A stretch of 9,206 nt of DNA. It comes from Patescibacteria group bacterium (GTDB lineage: Bacteria > Patescibacteriota > Gracilibacteria > Peribacterales > Peribacteraceae). Under the pieces are notes generated by a model. It was not told the origin of the DNA. It made no database searches and worked only from the letters and a program-made list of their open reading frames with translations. A program made the translations under genes and the position numbers. The stretch lies in contig JAHISE010000088.1 of assembly GCA_018818235.1 (NCBI GenBank), positions 1 through 9,206 on the forward strand, written 5' to 3'. Within the stretch, counting starts at the first letter, position 1. Each line of letters starts with the position of its first letter. This document shows, piece after piece, positions 1 through 5,705 of the stretch.

Positions 1-792
1 AACAAAAGCACCCTTAACTGAAGTGTCATGAGTCGTCACGGCGGTCTCCAGCGACGCCAACTTGGCGTTGACGGTATCGAGCTTCTGCTCGATGACCGCC
101 GAGGCCTTGCCGTCGCCACCGCCATCGACCGTCCTTTTCAGGCGGGTCCAGTTTTCGACGGCGGCGTCGAAGAGCGCCTTGACTGCGTTGAATGCGGCCT
201 CCTTTTCGTCGTGCCGTGTCTTAGCCTTGGCCTTGGTAACTTCCGCTTCGGCATCGGCAACTGCTTTCGCAGCCTTGGTAACCTCAGCTTGGGCTAAGGT
301 AATGTCGACGTCGACCAGAGCGATGTCGGCCGGAATGACATAAGTCGGCGGAAGGTTGCGTTTCGCCTCTTCCAGCTTCTTTTGAGCTTCATTGTAGGCC
401 TCGACGGCCTTTCTGAGACTGAAAAGTGCTGTATCGAGCGCGGCGCCTGCTTTACCGGCAACTGCGTTCCTGGCGTTCGTCATATCAGTCTTCGTCTGGT
501 TGACCGCAGCATTGGCGGTCTTCCATTCCGTCAGTCGATCAACAACGTCTTGTGCAGCGTCCTGGACGGCTTGCGCCGCCCGCACCGCGTTTTCGAGCGG
601 CTGGACAATCTTCTTCGCAGCCGCGAACTCGGCAAGCGGATCTTGCATGTTCGCGTTGGCCATCTCCATGGCCACGCGGGCGTTCTCCAACGCCGCAGCG
701 GTCGGGTCGGCTTTCGGAGCCGCACCCATAGCCGTGACGGCCAAAGAAACAATCAAACAAACAGCGGTCAGTTGGGTCGAAAAACGTCTCAT
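1..792 (-). CDS. Secreted alanine-rich coiled-coil protein, 3' end missing
   Basis: This minus-strand frame stays open from an ATG at 792-790 to the window edge, giving 264 codons with no stop, so the C-terminus is missing. The N-terminus reads as a Sec signal peptide: MRRFSTQ, a hydrophobic core at residues 9-22, then A-M-G-A with likely cleavage near residue 23 or 24. The rest is rich in Ala, Lys, Glu, Val and Asp with long helical stretches (about residues 30-145 and 160-260), as in an extended coiled coil outside the cytoplasm. A Pro-rich break (LPPTYVIP) falls near residue 150 and a Gly-rich GGGDG turn near 224. A good ribosome binding site, AGGAG, lies about 7 bases upstream. GC content and GC-ending codons are clearly higher than in the genes to the right, which fits horizontal transfer, a distinct gene class or an assembly join. 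I recognise no family; function unknown. Confidence 0.8.
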   Translation of the reverse strand, partial: MRRFSTQLTAVCLIVSLAVTAMGAAPKADPTAAALENARVAMEMANANMQDPLAEFAAAKKIVQPLENAVRAAQAVQDAAQDVVDRLTEWKTANAAVNQTKTDMTNARNAVAGKAGAALDTALFSLRKAVEAYNEAQKKLEEAKRNLPPTYVIPADIALVDVDITLAQAEVTKAAKAVADAEAEVTKAKAKTRHDEKEAAFNAVKALFDAAVENWTRLKRTVDGGGDGKASAVIEQKLDTVNAKLASLETAVTTHDTSVKGAFV

Positions 793-1042
793 GGTACTTC
801 TCCTTGCCTCATTTGAGGCGACTTGTGAAAATTGTTTCGAGCACACACACGAATTGGGTTCATGAACTCAACGCGACGTAAACGTAAGCTTGCCTCCCAC
901 GCATACTAAGCGCGGTTGGCGAAAAGACTCAGTTCCCGATTGCACCTCCTTTTCCAATTCCCCCACGACACAATCCAACGGACAAAATCAGGCATTCCAA
1001 CGAGGAACACCAATCCGCTGAAAATGGTCGTGGCTTTTCTGC

Positions 1043-1067
1043 ATGAATTATCAAATTTGATATTCAT
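1043..1067. promoter_or_regulatory. Perfect 14-bp palindrome with paired flanks, possible operator
   Basis: TATCAAATTTGATA at 1049-1062 is a perfect palindrome. It is extended by ATGAA (1043-1047) and TTCAT (1063-1067), which pair across a single bulged T at 1048. No T-tract follows, so it is not an obvious terminator. Its size and symmetry fit a dimeric repressor site, but no promoter hexamers can be tied to it. Confidence 0.35.
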
Positions 1068-1209
1068 ACAAAACGATGGTTTAAAAGGACGAAATTAAGG
1101 CTGTTAGAATACAATATTAAATGGGATGTGTCAAGGGTATATATAGGAGGAAGGTACTGCGTGGGATTGAAGTTTTTGGCTTGGGGATGCGGAAATAGGC
1201 CTTGAGATT

Positions 1210-1325
1210 CGGAATCCGGAATCCGGAATCCGATAGCTGGAATTTGTAAATGGAGGACAAATTGAACCAGTTTAAATTCTTCTTATGTATTGATGTAAAT
1301 AACGGATTCCGGATTCCGTATTCCG
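1210..1325. repeat. Inverted repeat made of CGGAATC heptamers
   Basis: The left arm at 1210-1232 is CGGAATC repeated 3.3 times in tandem. The right arm at 1303-1325 is its reverse complement with one mismatch, so 22 of 23 bases pair. The enclosed 70 bases contain another dyad, AATTTGT (1241-1247) with ACAAATT (1257-1263), and no credible gene. The element ends about 70 bases before rpsL. It could be a miniature mobile element or a large leader hairpin of the str operon transcript. Confidence 0.7.
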
Positions 1326-1395
1326 AAACCTCACTAAACCCTTTACTACCACCATATTTACCTTTAGGATTCTTTGGCTAATTTATAACTCTCTT

Positions 1396-1815
1396 ATGCC
1401 AACCATTAACCAACTAATCCGTAAACCACGTAAATCCAACCGCAAGAAGTCAAAGGCTCCTGCGTTGCAATATACTTGGAATGCGCTGAAGATGCGTAAT
1501 GTTCCTTTGAGGAAGGGGGCTCCTTTTAAAAGAGGAGTTTGCGTAAAGGTAACAACAATGACTCCCAAAAAGCCTAATTCTGCTCTGCGAAAGATCGCAC
1601 GTGTAAGACTTACAAACGGTCACGAAGTTAAGGCTTATATAATGGGAGAAGGTCACAATCTTCAGGAACACTCTGTTGTAATGGTTCGCGGAGGAAGAGT
1701 AAAAGATCTTCCCGGTGTTAGATATCATATTGTACGTGGTATTCTGGATACTGAGGGAGTTCAGAATAGGAAGCAGGGTCGTAGCAGATATGGTGCTAAA
1801 AAAGCCAAGTCTTGA
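1396..1815 (+). CDS. rpsL: 30S ribosomal protein S12
   Basis: Ribosomal protein uS12 of the decoding centre, 139 residues, read full length from PTINQLIRKPRKS to a basic KKAKS tail. It carries TPKKPNSALRK (residues 56-66), GEGHNLQEHS (84-93) and RGGRVKDLPGVRYH (98-111), which together identify the family beyond doubt. Lys58 and Lys103 correspond to E. coli Lys43 and Lys88 (Met counted), the classic streptomycin-resistance positions, and are wild type. Asp104 is the residue that is methylthiolated in many bacteria. A segment of about 15 residues between the N-terminal arm and KRGVC makes it longer than E. coli S12, as in Firmicutes and others, so this is not an anomaly. No Shine-Dalgarno motif precedes the ATG; the leader is pyrimidine-rich (ATAACTCTCTT). 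First gene of the str operon; stop is TGA. Confidence 0.98.
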   Translation: MPTINQLIRKPRKSNRKKSKAPALQYTWNALKMRNVPLRKGAPFKRGVCVKVTTMTPKKPNSALRKIARVRLTNGHEVKAYIMGEGHNLQEHSVVMVRGGRVKDLPGVRYHIVRGILDTEGVQNRKQGRSRYGAKKAKS

Positions 1816-1819
1816 TCGA

Positions 1820-1847
1820 CCAGCCTTCGCCTCTTGGCTACGGCTGG
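1820..1847. repeat. REP-like imperfect hairpin in the rpsL-rpsG spacer
   Basis: CCAGCC (1820-1825) pairs with GGCTGG (1842-1847). After a 3-by-3 internal loop (TTC against TAC), GCC (1829-1831) pairs with GGC (1836-1838) around a TCTT loop. No T-tract follows, so it is not a standard terminator. The GCCTTCGCC...GGCTACGGC layout resembles REP-type intergenic repeats I associate with CPR genomes; that link is from memory and unchecked. Confidence 0.5.
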
Positions 1848-1876
1848 CAGGCAATTGACAATCTACAATCGACATT

Positions 1877-1908
1877 CGACCAGTGACCAGCGACCAGTGA
1901 CCAGCGAC
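1877..1908. repeat. Tandem (C/T)GACCAG heptamers
   Basis: About four and a half copies of the heptamer (C/T)GACCAG lie in tandem and can also be read as two copies of CGACCAGTGACCAG plus a partial. One more CGACCAG sits at 1817-1823, just after the rpsL stop. They lie in the spacer upstream of rpsG. No function can be assigned. Confidence 0.65.
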
Positions 1909-1949
1909 TCCCAAAACTCCAATTACATCTACTAACTACGCTCTACCCC

Positions 1950-2402
1950 ATGTCCAAACCTATCAAGAAATATATTCCCAAAAACTCCGATCCTCTGATC
2001 GAGAAGTTTATATGCTGCATGATGCATGATGGAAAGAAGAGTATTTCCCGTGGAATATTCTGGGATGCCATGGATGTAATTAAAACAAGGACCAAAGATG
2101 AACCTTTGGACATATTCAACAAAGCTCTTCTTAACGTTACTCCTCTGGTAGAAGTCCGGCCAAAGCGTGTTGGAGGTTCCGTATATCAGGTTCCTACCGA
2201 GGTTCCTATCAAAAGACAGCAGGCGTTGTCCATCAGATGGATTATAAATGCAGCCCGCGATAGAAAAGGAATACCAATGTCACAAAAGCTTGCAATGGAG
2301 CTTCTGGATGCTTCCGTAGAACAGGGTAATGCGATTAAGAAGAAGCAGGATGTTCTTAGGATGGCACAGGCGAATAAGGCGTTTGCGCATTTGGCGAAGT
2401 AA
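1950..2402 (+). CDS. rpsG: 30S ribosomal protein S7
   Basis: Ribosomal protein uS7, 150 residues, the primary 16S rRNA binder that nucleates assembly of the 30S head and touches E-site tRNA. Family landmarks are visible: DPLIEKFICCMMHDGKKS near residues 14-31, the NVTPLVEVRPKRVGGSVYQVP segment at about residues 62-82 (beta hairpin and rRNA-binding core), RWIINAARDR at 96-105 and the C-terminal helix ending FAHLAK. Length is normal for the family. It follows rpsL by 134 bases, an unusually long gap for these two genes, and that gap is filled by a REP-like hairpin and heptamer repeats. No Shine-Dalgarno sequence is seen; the bases before the ATG are CTCTACCCC. A repeat array begins nine bases after the TAA stop and interrupts the usual path to fusA. 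Confidence 0.98.
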   Translation: MSKPIKKYIPKNSDPLIEKFICCMMHDGKKSISRGIFWDAMDVIKTRTKDEPLDIFNKALLNVTPLVEVRPKRVGGSVYQVPTEVPIKRQQALSIRWIINAARDRKGIPMSQKLAMELLDASVEQGNAIKKKQDVLRMAQANKAFAHLAK

Positions 2403-2410
2403 TTATTTTT

Positions 2411-2436
2411 AGGTTGGGTAGGTTGGGTAGGTTGGG
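2411..2436. repeat. Left AGGTTGGGT tandem array
   Basis: Two complete AGGTTGGGT units plus a third lacking its final T start nine bases after the rpsG stop. The plus strand carries regularly spaced GG and GGG runs that could form a two-tetrad G-quadruplex. Confidence 0.85.
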
Positions 2437-2442
2437 AATGGA

Positions 2443-2814
2443 TTATGCATTTGGTGAATCTCTGAGATGTTGTAGTAAATACGATACTTTATTTACCTGA
2501 TGTAAAAGCTTTTTATATTCATCTTCTTTTAAATAGTTAAGATCCAATGAAAGCTCAAGGAAATTATCCACTTCTGAAGCAGAAGAATATGCTCTCTCAT
2601 AATATAATTTCCTGTGAGGCTGTGTTCGCATTTGTGATCCCTCTGCAATTTGAGCACCTATTGAACTTGATGCATTTCTTAATTGCTTTGTCATCTCATA
2701 CATTTCTGATTTTGGAAATGATACTGTTATTTTGTATATCATCTTTGTAAGACAATGTGCCTCTTGCCAGACAATTAGTTTTCTGAACCCCCTTTGATAC
2801 CTCGCATGTGTCAT
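2443..2814 (-). CDS. Four-helix bundle protein (23S rRNA IVS-type family)
   Basis: The translation matches the four-helix-bundle family first known from intervening sequences in 23S rRNA genes (S23/IVS protein, related to Avd of diversity-generating retroelements). It shows the opening FRKLIVWQEAH, then ITVSFPKSEMYEMTKQLRNASSSIGAQIAEGS, where the IA(E/N)EGS turn is the family hallmark, then YYERAYSSASEVDNFLELSLDLNYL and a final helix. I chose the ATG at 2814-2812 because it gives about 123 residues, typical of the family. An in-frame ATG at 2853 would add 13 residues (MLQLVCRWCTVVH) that do not look like family sequence. It runs opposite to the str operon, lies inside inverted repeats, and its start is abutted by a perfect hairpin. 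The family's molecular role is poorly known; proteins of this kind form oligomers and bind nucleic acids in some systems. Confidence 0.85.
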   Translation of the reverse strand: MTHARYQRGFRKLIVWQEAHCLTKMIYKITVSFPKSEMYEMTKQLRNASSSIGAQIAEGSQMRTQPHRKLYYERAYSSASEVDNFLELSLDLNYLKEDEYKKLLHQVNKVSYLLQHLRDSPNA

Positions 2815-2830
2815 GTGTACGACAGTACAC
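2815..2830. promoter_or_regulatory. Perfect hairpin abutting the four-helix-bundle start codon
   Basis: GTGTAC and GTACAC flank a four-base loop (GACA), and the inverted repeat ends exactly next to the ATG at 2814-2812. In the mRNA this would put a 6-bp stem directly before the start codon. It could limit translation or act as a dyad operator. If the upstream ATG at 2853 is the real start, it would instead be coding. Confidence 0.4.
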
Positions 2831-2864
2831 CATCTACATACAAGCTGCAACATATTTGATACTT

Positions 2865-2900
2865 ACCCAACCTACCCAACCTACCCAACCTACCCAACCT
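2865..2900. repeat. Right ACCCAACCT tandem array
   Basis: Four exact copies of ACCCAACCT lie in tandem, the reverse complement of the array at 2411-2436. Twenty-six bases pair perfectly with the left array, and three A/T pairs extend this to 29. Confidence 0.9.
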
Positions 2901-2917
2901 AAACTACAGCAAAACCA

Positions 2918-2971
2918 TTGCTTTATTCCCATAATTTAAGTATATTCTCTCGGAATTTCCCGAATACTTAA
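2918..2971 (+). promoter_or_regulatory. Possible fusA promoter and leader hairpin
   Basis: TTGCTT (2918-2923) and TATATT (2941-2946) are spaced 17 bases apart, a fair sigma70-type match with a good -10 and a weak -35. Overlapping it, TTAAGTAT (2936-2943) pairs with ATACTTAA (2964-2971) and TCGG (2950-2953) with CCGA (2960-2963), giving a 12-bp stem with a bulge about 20 bases before fusA. An own promoter would make sense because the cassette interrupts the operon upstream. Confidence 0.35.
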
Positions 2972-2990
2972 CTTTCTTATACTTTTTACC

Positions 2991-5087
2991 ATGGATCTTA
3001 AAAACCTCCGTAACATTGGAATTATTGCTCATATTGATGCCGGTAAGACTACTGTAACCGAGCGCATTCTTTTCTATACGGGAATCAACTACAAAATAGG
3101 AGAAGTGCACGAGGGAGAAGCAACCATGGACTGGATGGAACAGGAGCAGGAGCGTGGTATCACCATTACTTCAGCCGCAACACAATGTCATTGGAAGGCG
3201 AATAATGTGGATGGAGAGGAAATTGATTGCACTATCAATATTATCGACACTCCCGGCCATGTGGACTTTACGGCGGAGGTGGAGCGTTCACTGCGAGTAC
3301 TGGATGGAGGAATCATTGTTTTTGATGGTTCACAGGGTGTTGAACCACAGAGTGAGACTGTTTGGAGGCAGGCTGATAAATATAATGTTCCGCGAATGGC
3401 TTTTGTTAATAAGATGGATAAAACCGGAGGTGACTTTTTTATGACTATGGGAAGTATTCATGATCGATTGAGTAAGAATGCGGTTGCCGCACAAATACCC
3501 CTTGGATCAGAGGACAGTTTTACCGGTGTTGTTGATCTTATAAAAAAGAAGGCATATATGTTTGGCGGCAAAATGGGTGAAGAAGTAAAAGAGACAGAAA
3601 TTCCGGCGGATATGGAGTCTCAGGTGACGGAATATCGTTCACAACTTATGGAGAAAGTTGCTGAATGCAGTGAAGATCTGCTTGATGCATATCTGGAGAA
3701 CGGTGCTTTGACTGATGAACAGATAGTAAGGGGTATAAGAATCGGAACAGTTTCAGGTCAGATATATCCTGTCTTTTGCGGTTCAGCTTTAAAGAATGCA
3801 GGTGTGCAGCTTCTGCTTGATGCGGTTGTTGCGTATCTGCCATCACCTATGGATATTCCGCCAACCAAAGGTATAAATCCGGATACGGAGGAAGAAGATG
3901 AGCGCAAGCAGGAGAACTCGGAACCCATGTCGGCATTGGCTTTCAAAATTGCCACAGATCCGTTTGTAGGAAAGCTGACTTTTGTTCGTGTTTACTCCGG
4001 AGTTCTAAAGACAGGCGATTCGATACTTAATGTTCGTACATCAAAAAAAGAGCGCATAGGAAGGCTTGTAAAAATGCACGCAAACTCCCGATCAGAAATT
4101 GATAAGATAGAAGCGGGGGATATTGCCGCAGTCATAGGTCTTAAAGATTGTCGTACGGGCGATACCTTATGTGATACTGACAAACCCATTCGTCTTGAAT
4201 CAATTACATTTGCAGAGCCGGTTATTTCCATTGCGGTAGAACCAAAGACAAAGGCGGATCAGGAGAAGATGGGGATTGCATTGCAAAAGCTTTCGGAAGA
4301 AGATCCCACTTTCCGTGTAGAAAGTGATGAAGAAACAGCTCAGGTAATAATGTCGGGTATGGGCGAGCTTCATCTGGATATTTTGGTGGATCGCATGAGG
4401 CGTGAATTTAAAGTGGAAACAAATGTTGGTAAACCCCAGGTTGCGTATCGCGAAACTATTCAGAAAGAAGTGGATCATGAGGAAAAGTACATCAAACAAT
4501 CAGGAGGCAGGGGGCAATATGGGCACGTTGTATTCAAGCTTATTCCGCAGGAACCGGGCAAGGGATATGAATTTGTTAATCACATTGTCAGTGGAAAGAT
4601 TCCGAAGGAATATATAAATCCTTGTGACAAAGGATTCCAGGAAGGAATGAGCAGGGGAGTACTTGCCGGTTATCCGCTTGTCGACGTAATGGTCGATCTG
4701 TATGACGGTTCGTATCATGATGTTGATTCATCCGAGATCGCGTTTAAAACATGTGCAAGTGTAGGATTGCAGGCTGCTGCAAGAAAGGCAGACCCTGTTA
4801 TTCTTGAGCCAATTATGAAGGTGGAAGTGGTAACTCCTGAGGATTTCCTTGGAGATGTAATGGGTGATCTAAACTCACGTCGAGGTTTAATTCAGGGTAC
4901 CGGCGAGCGTGGGAATGCCAAAACAATCGATGTTAATGTTCCTCTTGCCGCTATGTTTGGTTATGTGACTGAACTTAGATCTATGACGCAGGGGAGAGCA
5001 AGTTCCAGTATGGAATTTTCGCATTATGATAAGGTTCCTAGGAACGTTGCGGAGGATATTATTGCGAAGAGAGTAGGGGGGAAGTAG
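2991..5087 (+). CDS. fusA: Translation elongation factor G
   Basis: EF-G, the cytoplasmic GTPase that drives ribosomal translocation and, with RRF, recycles ribosomes. At 698 residues it is complete. GTPase motifs are all present: AHIDAGKTT (13-21), switch I RGITITSAAT (55-64), DTPGHVDF (86-93) with the catalytic His90, NKMD (140-143) and GSAL (264-267). Domain II starts near residue 315 (LAFKIATDPFVGKLTFVRVYSG). Domain III carries MSGMGELHLDI (454-464). Domain IV carries QSGGRGQYGHV (503-512) and the tip loop GSYHDVDS with His576, which reaches the decoding centre. Domain V ends in FGYVTELRSMTQGRASSSM. No Shine-Dalgarno precedes the ATG; the leader is pyrimidine-rich (TTATACTTTTTACC). It belongs to the str operon but is separated from rpsG by a 588-base gap holding the four-helix-bundle cassette. 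No tuf follows in this window. Codon use is like that of rpsL and rpsG. Confidence 0.99.
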   Translation: MDLKNLRNIGIIAHIDAGKTTVTERILFYTGINYKIGEVHEGEATMDWMEQEQERGITITSAATQCHWKANNVDGEEIDCTINIIDTPGHVDFTAEVERSLRVLDGGIIVFDGSQGVEPQSETVWRQADKYNVPRMAFVNKMDKTGGDFFMTMGSIHDRLSKNAVAAQIPLGSEDSFTGVVDLIKKKAYMFGGKMGEEVKETEIPADMESQVTEYRSQLMEKVAECSEDLLDAYLENGALTDEQIVRGIRIGTVSGQIYPVFCGSALKNAGVQLLLDAVVAYLPSPMDIPPTKGINPDTEEEDERKQENSEPMSALAFKIATDPFVGKLTFVRVYSGVLKTGDSILNVRTSKKERIGRLVKMHANSRSEIDKIEAGDIAAVIGLKDCRTGDTLCDTDKPIRLESITFAEPVISIAVEPKTKADQEKMGIALQKLSEEDPTFRVESDEETAQVIMSGMGELHLDILVDRMRREFKVETNVGKPQVAYRETIQKEVDHEEKYIKQSGGRGQYGHVVFKLIPQEPGKGYEFVNHIVSGKIPKEYINPCDKGFQEGMSRGVLAGYPLVDVMVDLYDGSYHDVDSSEIAFKTCASVGLQAAARKADPVILEPIMKVEVVTPEDFLGDVMGDLNSRRGLIQGTGERGNAKTIDVNVPLAAMFGYVTELRSMTQGRASSSMEFSHYDKVPRNVAEDIIAKRVGGK

Positions 5088-5180
5088 ATAGTACTGGAGT
5101 GTTCGCTGATTCGTTTACTCGTTGTTCGTTTGGATGTAACGAATTTCCTATGAATCCTCTGATTCATAAATATTATATAT

Positions 5181-5215
5181 TTGACAAATATATAAAATAT
5201 GATAGTGTATCATAT
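5181..5215 (+). promoter_or_regulatory. Putative promoter region with an operator-like dyad
   Basis: A perfect -35 hexamer TTGACA (5181-5186) sits in very AT-rich sequence. Downstream, ATATGATA (5197-5204) and TATCATAT (5208-5215) form a perfect 8-bp inverted repeat around GTG and cover the place where the -10 would fall. No -10 is well spaced (TAGTGT at 5203-5208 has a 16-base spacer but a poor match). It probably serves the small membrane protein gene at 5292 and may be repressor controlled. Confidence 0.35.
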
Positions 5216-5291
5216 ACAGCTTGGATGGAAAAGCTGTTTGATCTTTTCCATGGAAGGCATTCAAGAAACACCATGAACGGAGAAGAATGCT

Positions 5292-5630
5292 ATGAAGTTT
5301 TGGACTTGTGGTCTGATTGCTATAGTTGTTTTTTCAGCTGTAACCGGACTTGGGTTCCATGATTCCGCATACGGAATGTATGCGAAAACAAAGGATCCAG
5401 CTGCGATGGAGTCAGCCAGTTTGTGGTTTGCCACAATTGGATCGTTCTTCATAAGCTTTCTTTTTCTAAACGGATTATCGAGATTAGTTTTTTACACGTC
5501 GGTATTTCTGAATTGCTATCTGGCGTTTCTAATTACTCGGTTCAGTTATCTTCCATTCGACGGATTCGTCGAGCAACTCATGCAGTTGGGGAGTACGGCA
5601 CTTCTGCGCCTCTCCAATATACTTGCATGA
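5292..5630 (+). CDS. Small predicted membrane protein, function unknown
   Basis: The 112-residue product is strongly hydrophobic. Three likely membrane segments are visible: residues 4-21 (WTCGLIAIVVFSAVTGLG), about 43-62 (SLWFATIGSFFISFLFLNGL) and about 65-84 (LVFYTSVFLNCYLAFLITRF). The first could also act as an uncleaved signal anchor. A short polar loop with KTKDPAAMES separates the first two. I recognise no family. Unlike the ribosomal and his genes, it has a plausible Shine-Dalgarno, GGAG at 5279-5282, nine bases before the ATG. It follows fusA by 204 bases, has its own promoter-like region and dyad, and is followed closely by a terminator, so it is probably a single-gene unit. An alternative frame upstream (ATG at 5099 or 5225) overlaps it but has no protein-like character. 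Confidence 0.65.
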   Translation: MKFWTCGLIAIVVFSAVTGLGFHDSAYGMYAKTKDPAAMESASLWFATIGSFFISFLFLNGLSRLVFYTSVFLNCYLAFLITRFSYLPFDGFVEQLMQLGSTALLRLSNILA

Positions 5631-5652
5631 TTTCCATGGTCTAGAATCGACA

Positions 5653-5683
5653 CCCGGTGGCGCTTTTGCTGCCGGGATTTTTT
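5653..5683 (+). terminator. Rho-independent terminator after the membrane protein gene
   Basis: CCCGGTGGC (5653-5661) pairs with GCTGCCGGG (5668-5676), nine pairs including two G-T wobbles, around a six-base loop. An A and a run of six T follow (5678-5683). It lies 22 bases after the TGA of the membrane protein gene and separates that unit from the histidine unit. Confidence 0.88.
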
Positions 5684-5705
5684 ATCTTGAAAAAACTAGT
5701 GTTTT

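Larger units (their letters stand above)
793..1395. other. Long intergenic region between the minus-strand gene and rpsL
   Basis: No convincing gene is present in these 600 bases. The region holds the leader of the minus-strand gene (including a small GCCTC/GAGGC dyad at 806-819), a palindrome at 1043-1067, an AGGAGG motif at 1145-1150 not followed by a credible gene, and an inverted heptamer-repeat element at 1210-1325. The base composition changes from GC-rich to AT-rich at roughly 1030-1050. The rpsL promoter should lie here, but I could not place it with confidence. Weak options are TTGAAC at 1262-1267 and TTATAA at 1383-1388. Confidence 0.7.
2408..2903. mobile_element. Inverted-repeat cassette carrying a four-helix-bundle gene
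   Basis: A perfect 29-bp inverted repeat bounds this segment: 2408-2436 against 2875-2903. Each arm is built of a 9-bp tandem unit, AGGTTGGGT on the left and ACCCAACCT on the right. The only gene inside is antisense to the operon and encodes a four-helix-bundle protein. Without the segment, rpsG and fusA would be about 92 bases apart, a normal operon spacing. No transposase and no clear target duplication are visible. I call it a putative mobile cassette; an expanded pair of unrelated repeats is the alternative. Confidence 0.5.

Noticed and set aside
28..865. Several plus-strand open frames of 73-144 codons opposite the left-edge gene
   Set aside because: They lack domain character and ribosome sites, and their openness is explained by the GC-rich minus-strand gene, which has a signal peptide, a good ribosome site and a 264-codon open frame.
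1145..1205. AGGAGG followed by a 14-codon GTG frame (VGLKFLAWGCGNRP), a possible leader peptide
   Set aside because: Spacing is acceptable but no terminator, regulatory codon run or downstream gene relates to it, and the neighbouring genes do not use such motifs.
1250..1381. Small frame MEDKLNQFKFFLCIDVNNG... of 43 codons just before rpsL
   Set aside because: It runs through the right heptamer arm, so part of its sequence is repeat-derived, and the GGAGG near its start lies inside the frame or before a TTG only. No protein-like features.
1450..1914. 154-codon minus-strand frame opposite rpsL
   Set aside because: It is the antisense shadow of a certain ribosomal protein gene and includes translated spacer repeats.
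2408..2903. CRISPR array or insertion sequence
   Set aside because: The repeats are contiguous 9-mers without spacers, and there is no transposase or clear target duplication; I kept only the weaker call of an inverted-repeat cassette.
5099..5362. 87-codon plus-strand frame after fusA
   Set aside because: It spans the promoter-like AT-rich stretch, overlaps the better membrane-protein frame, and ends within it; composition is not protein-like.
5366..5384. CGCATAC/GTATGCG hairpin overlapping ATTCCG/CGGAAT inside the membrane gene
   Set aside because: It lies within coding sequence with no T-tract or neighbouring signal, and short stems of this size arise by chance.
5691..5700. ACTAGT as a TrpR operator half-site
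   Set aside because: Only one copy is present, without the second correctly spaced half-site of E. coli trp operators; the 16-bp palindrome at 5706-5721 is a better candidate.
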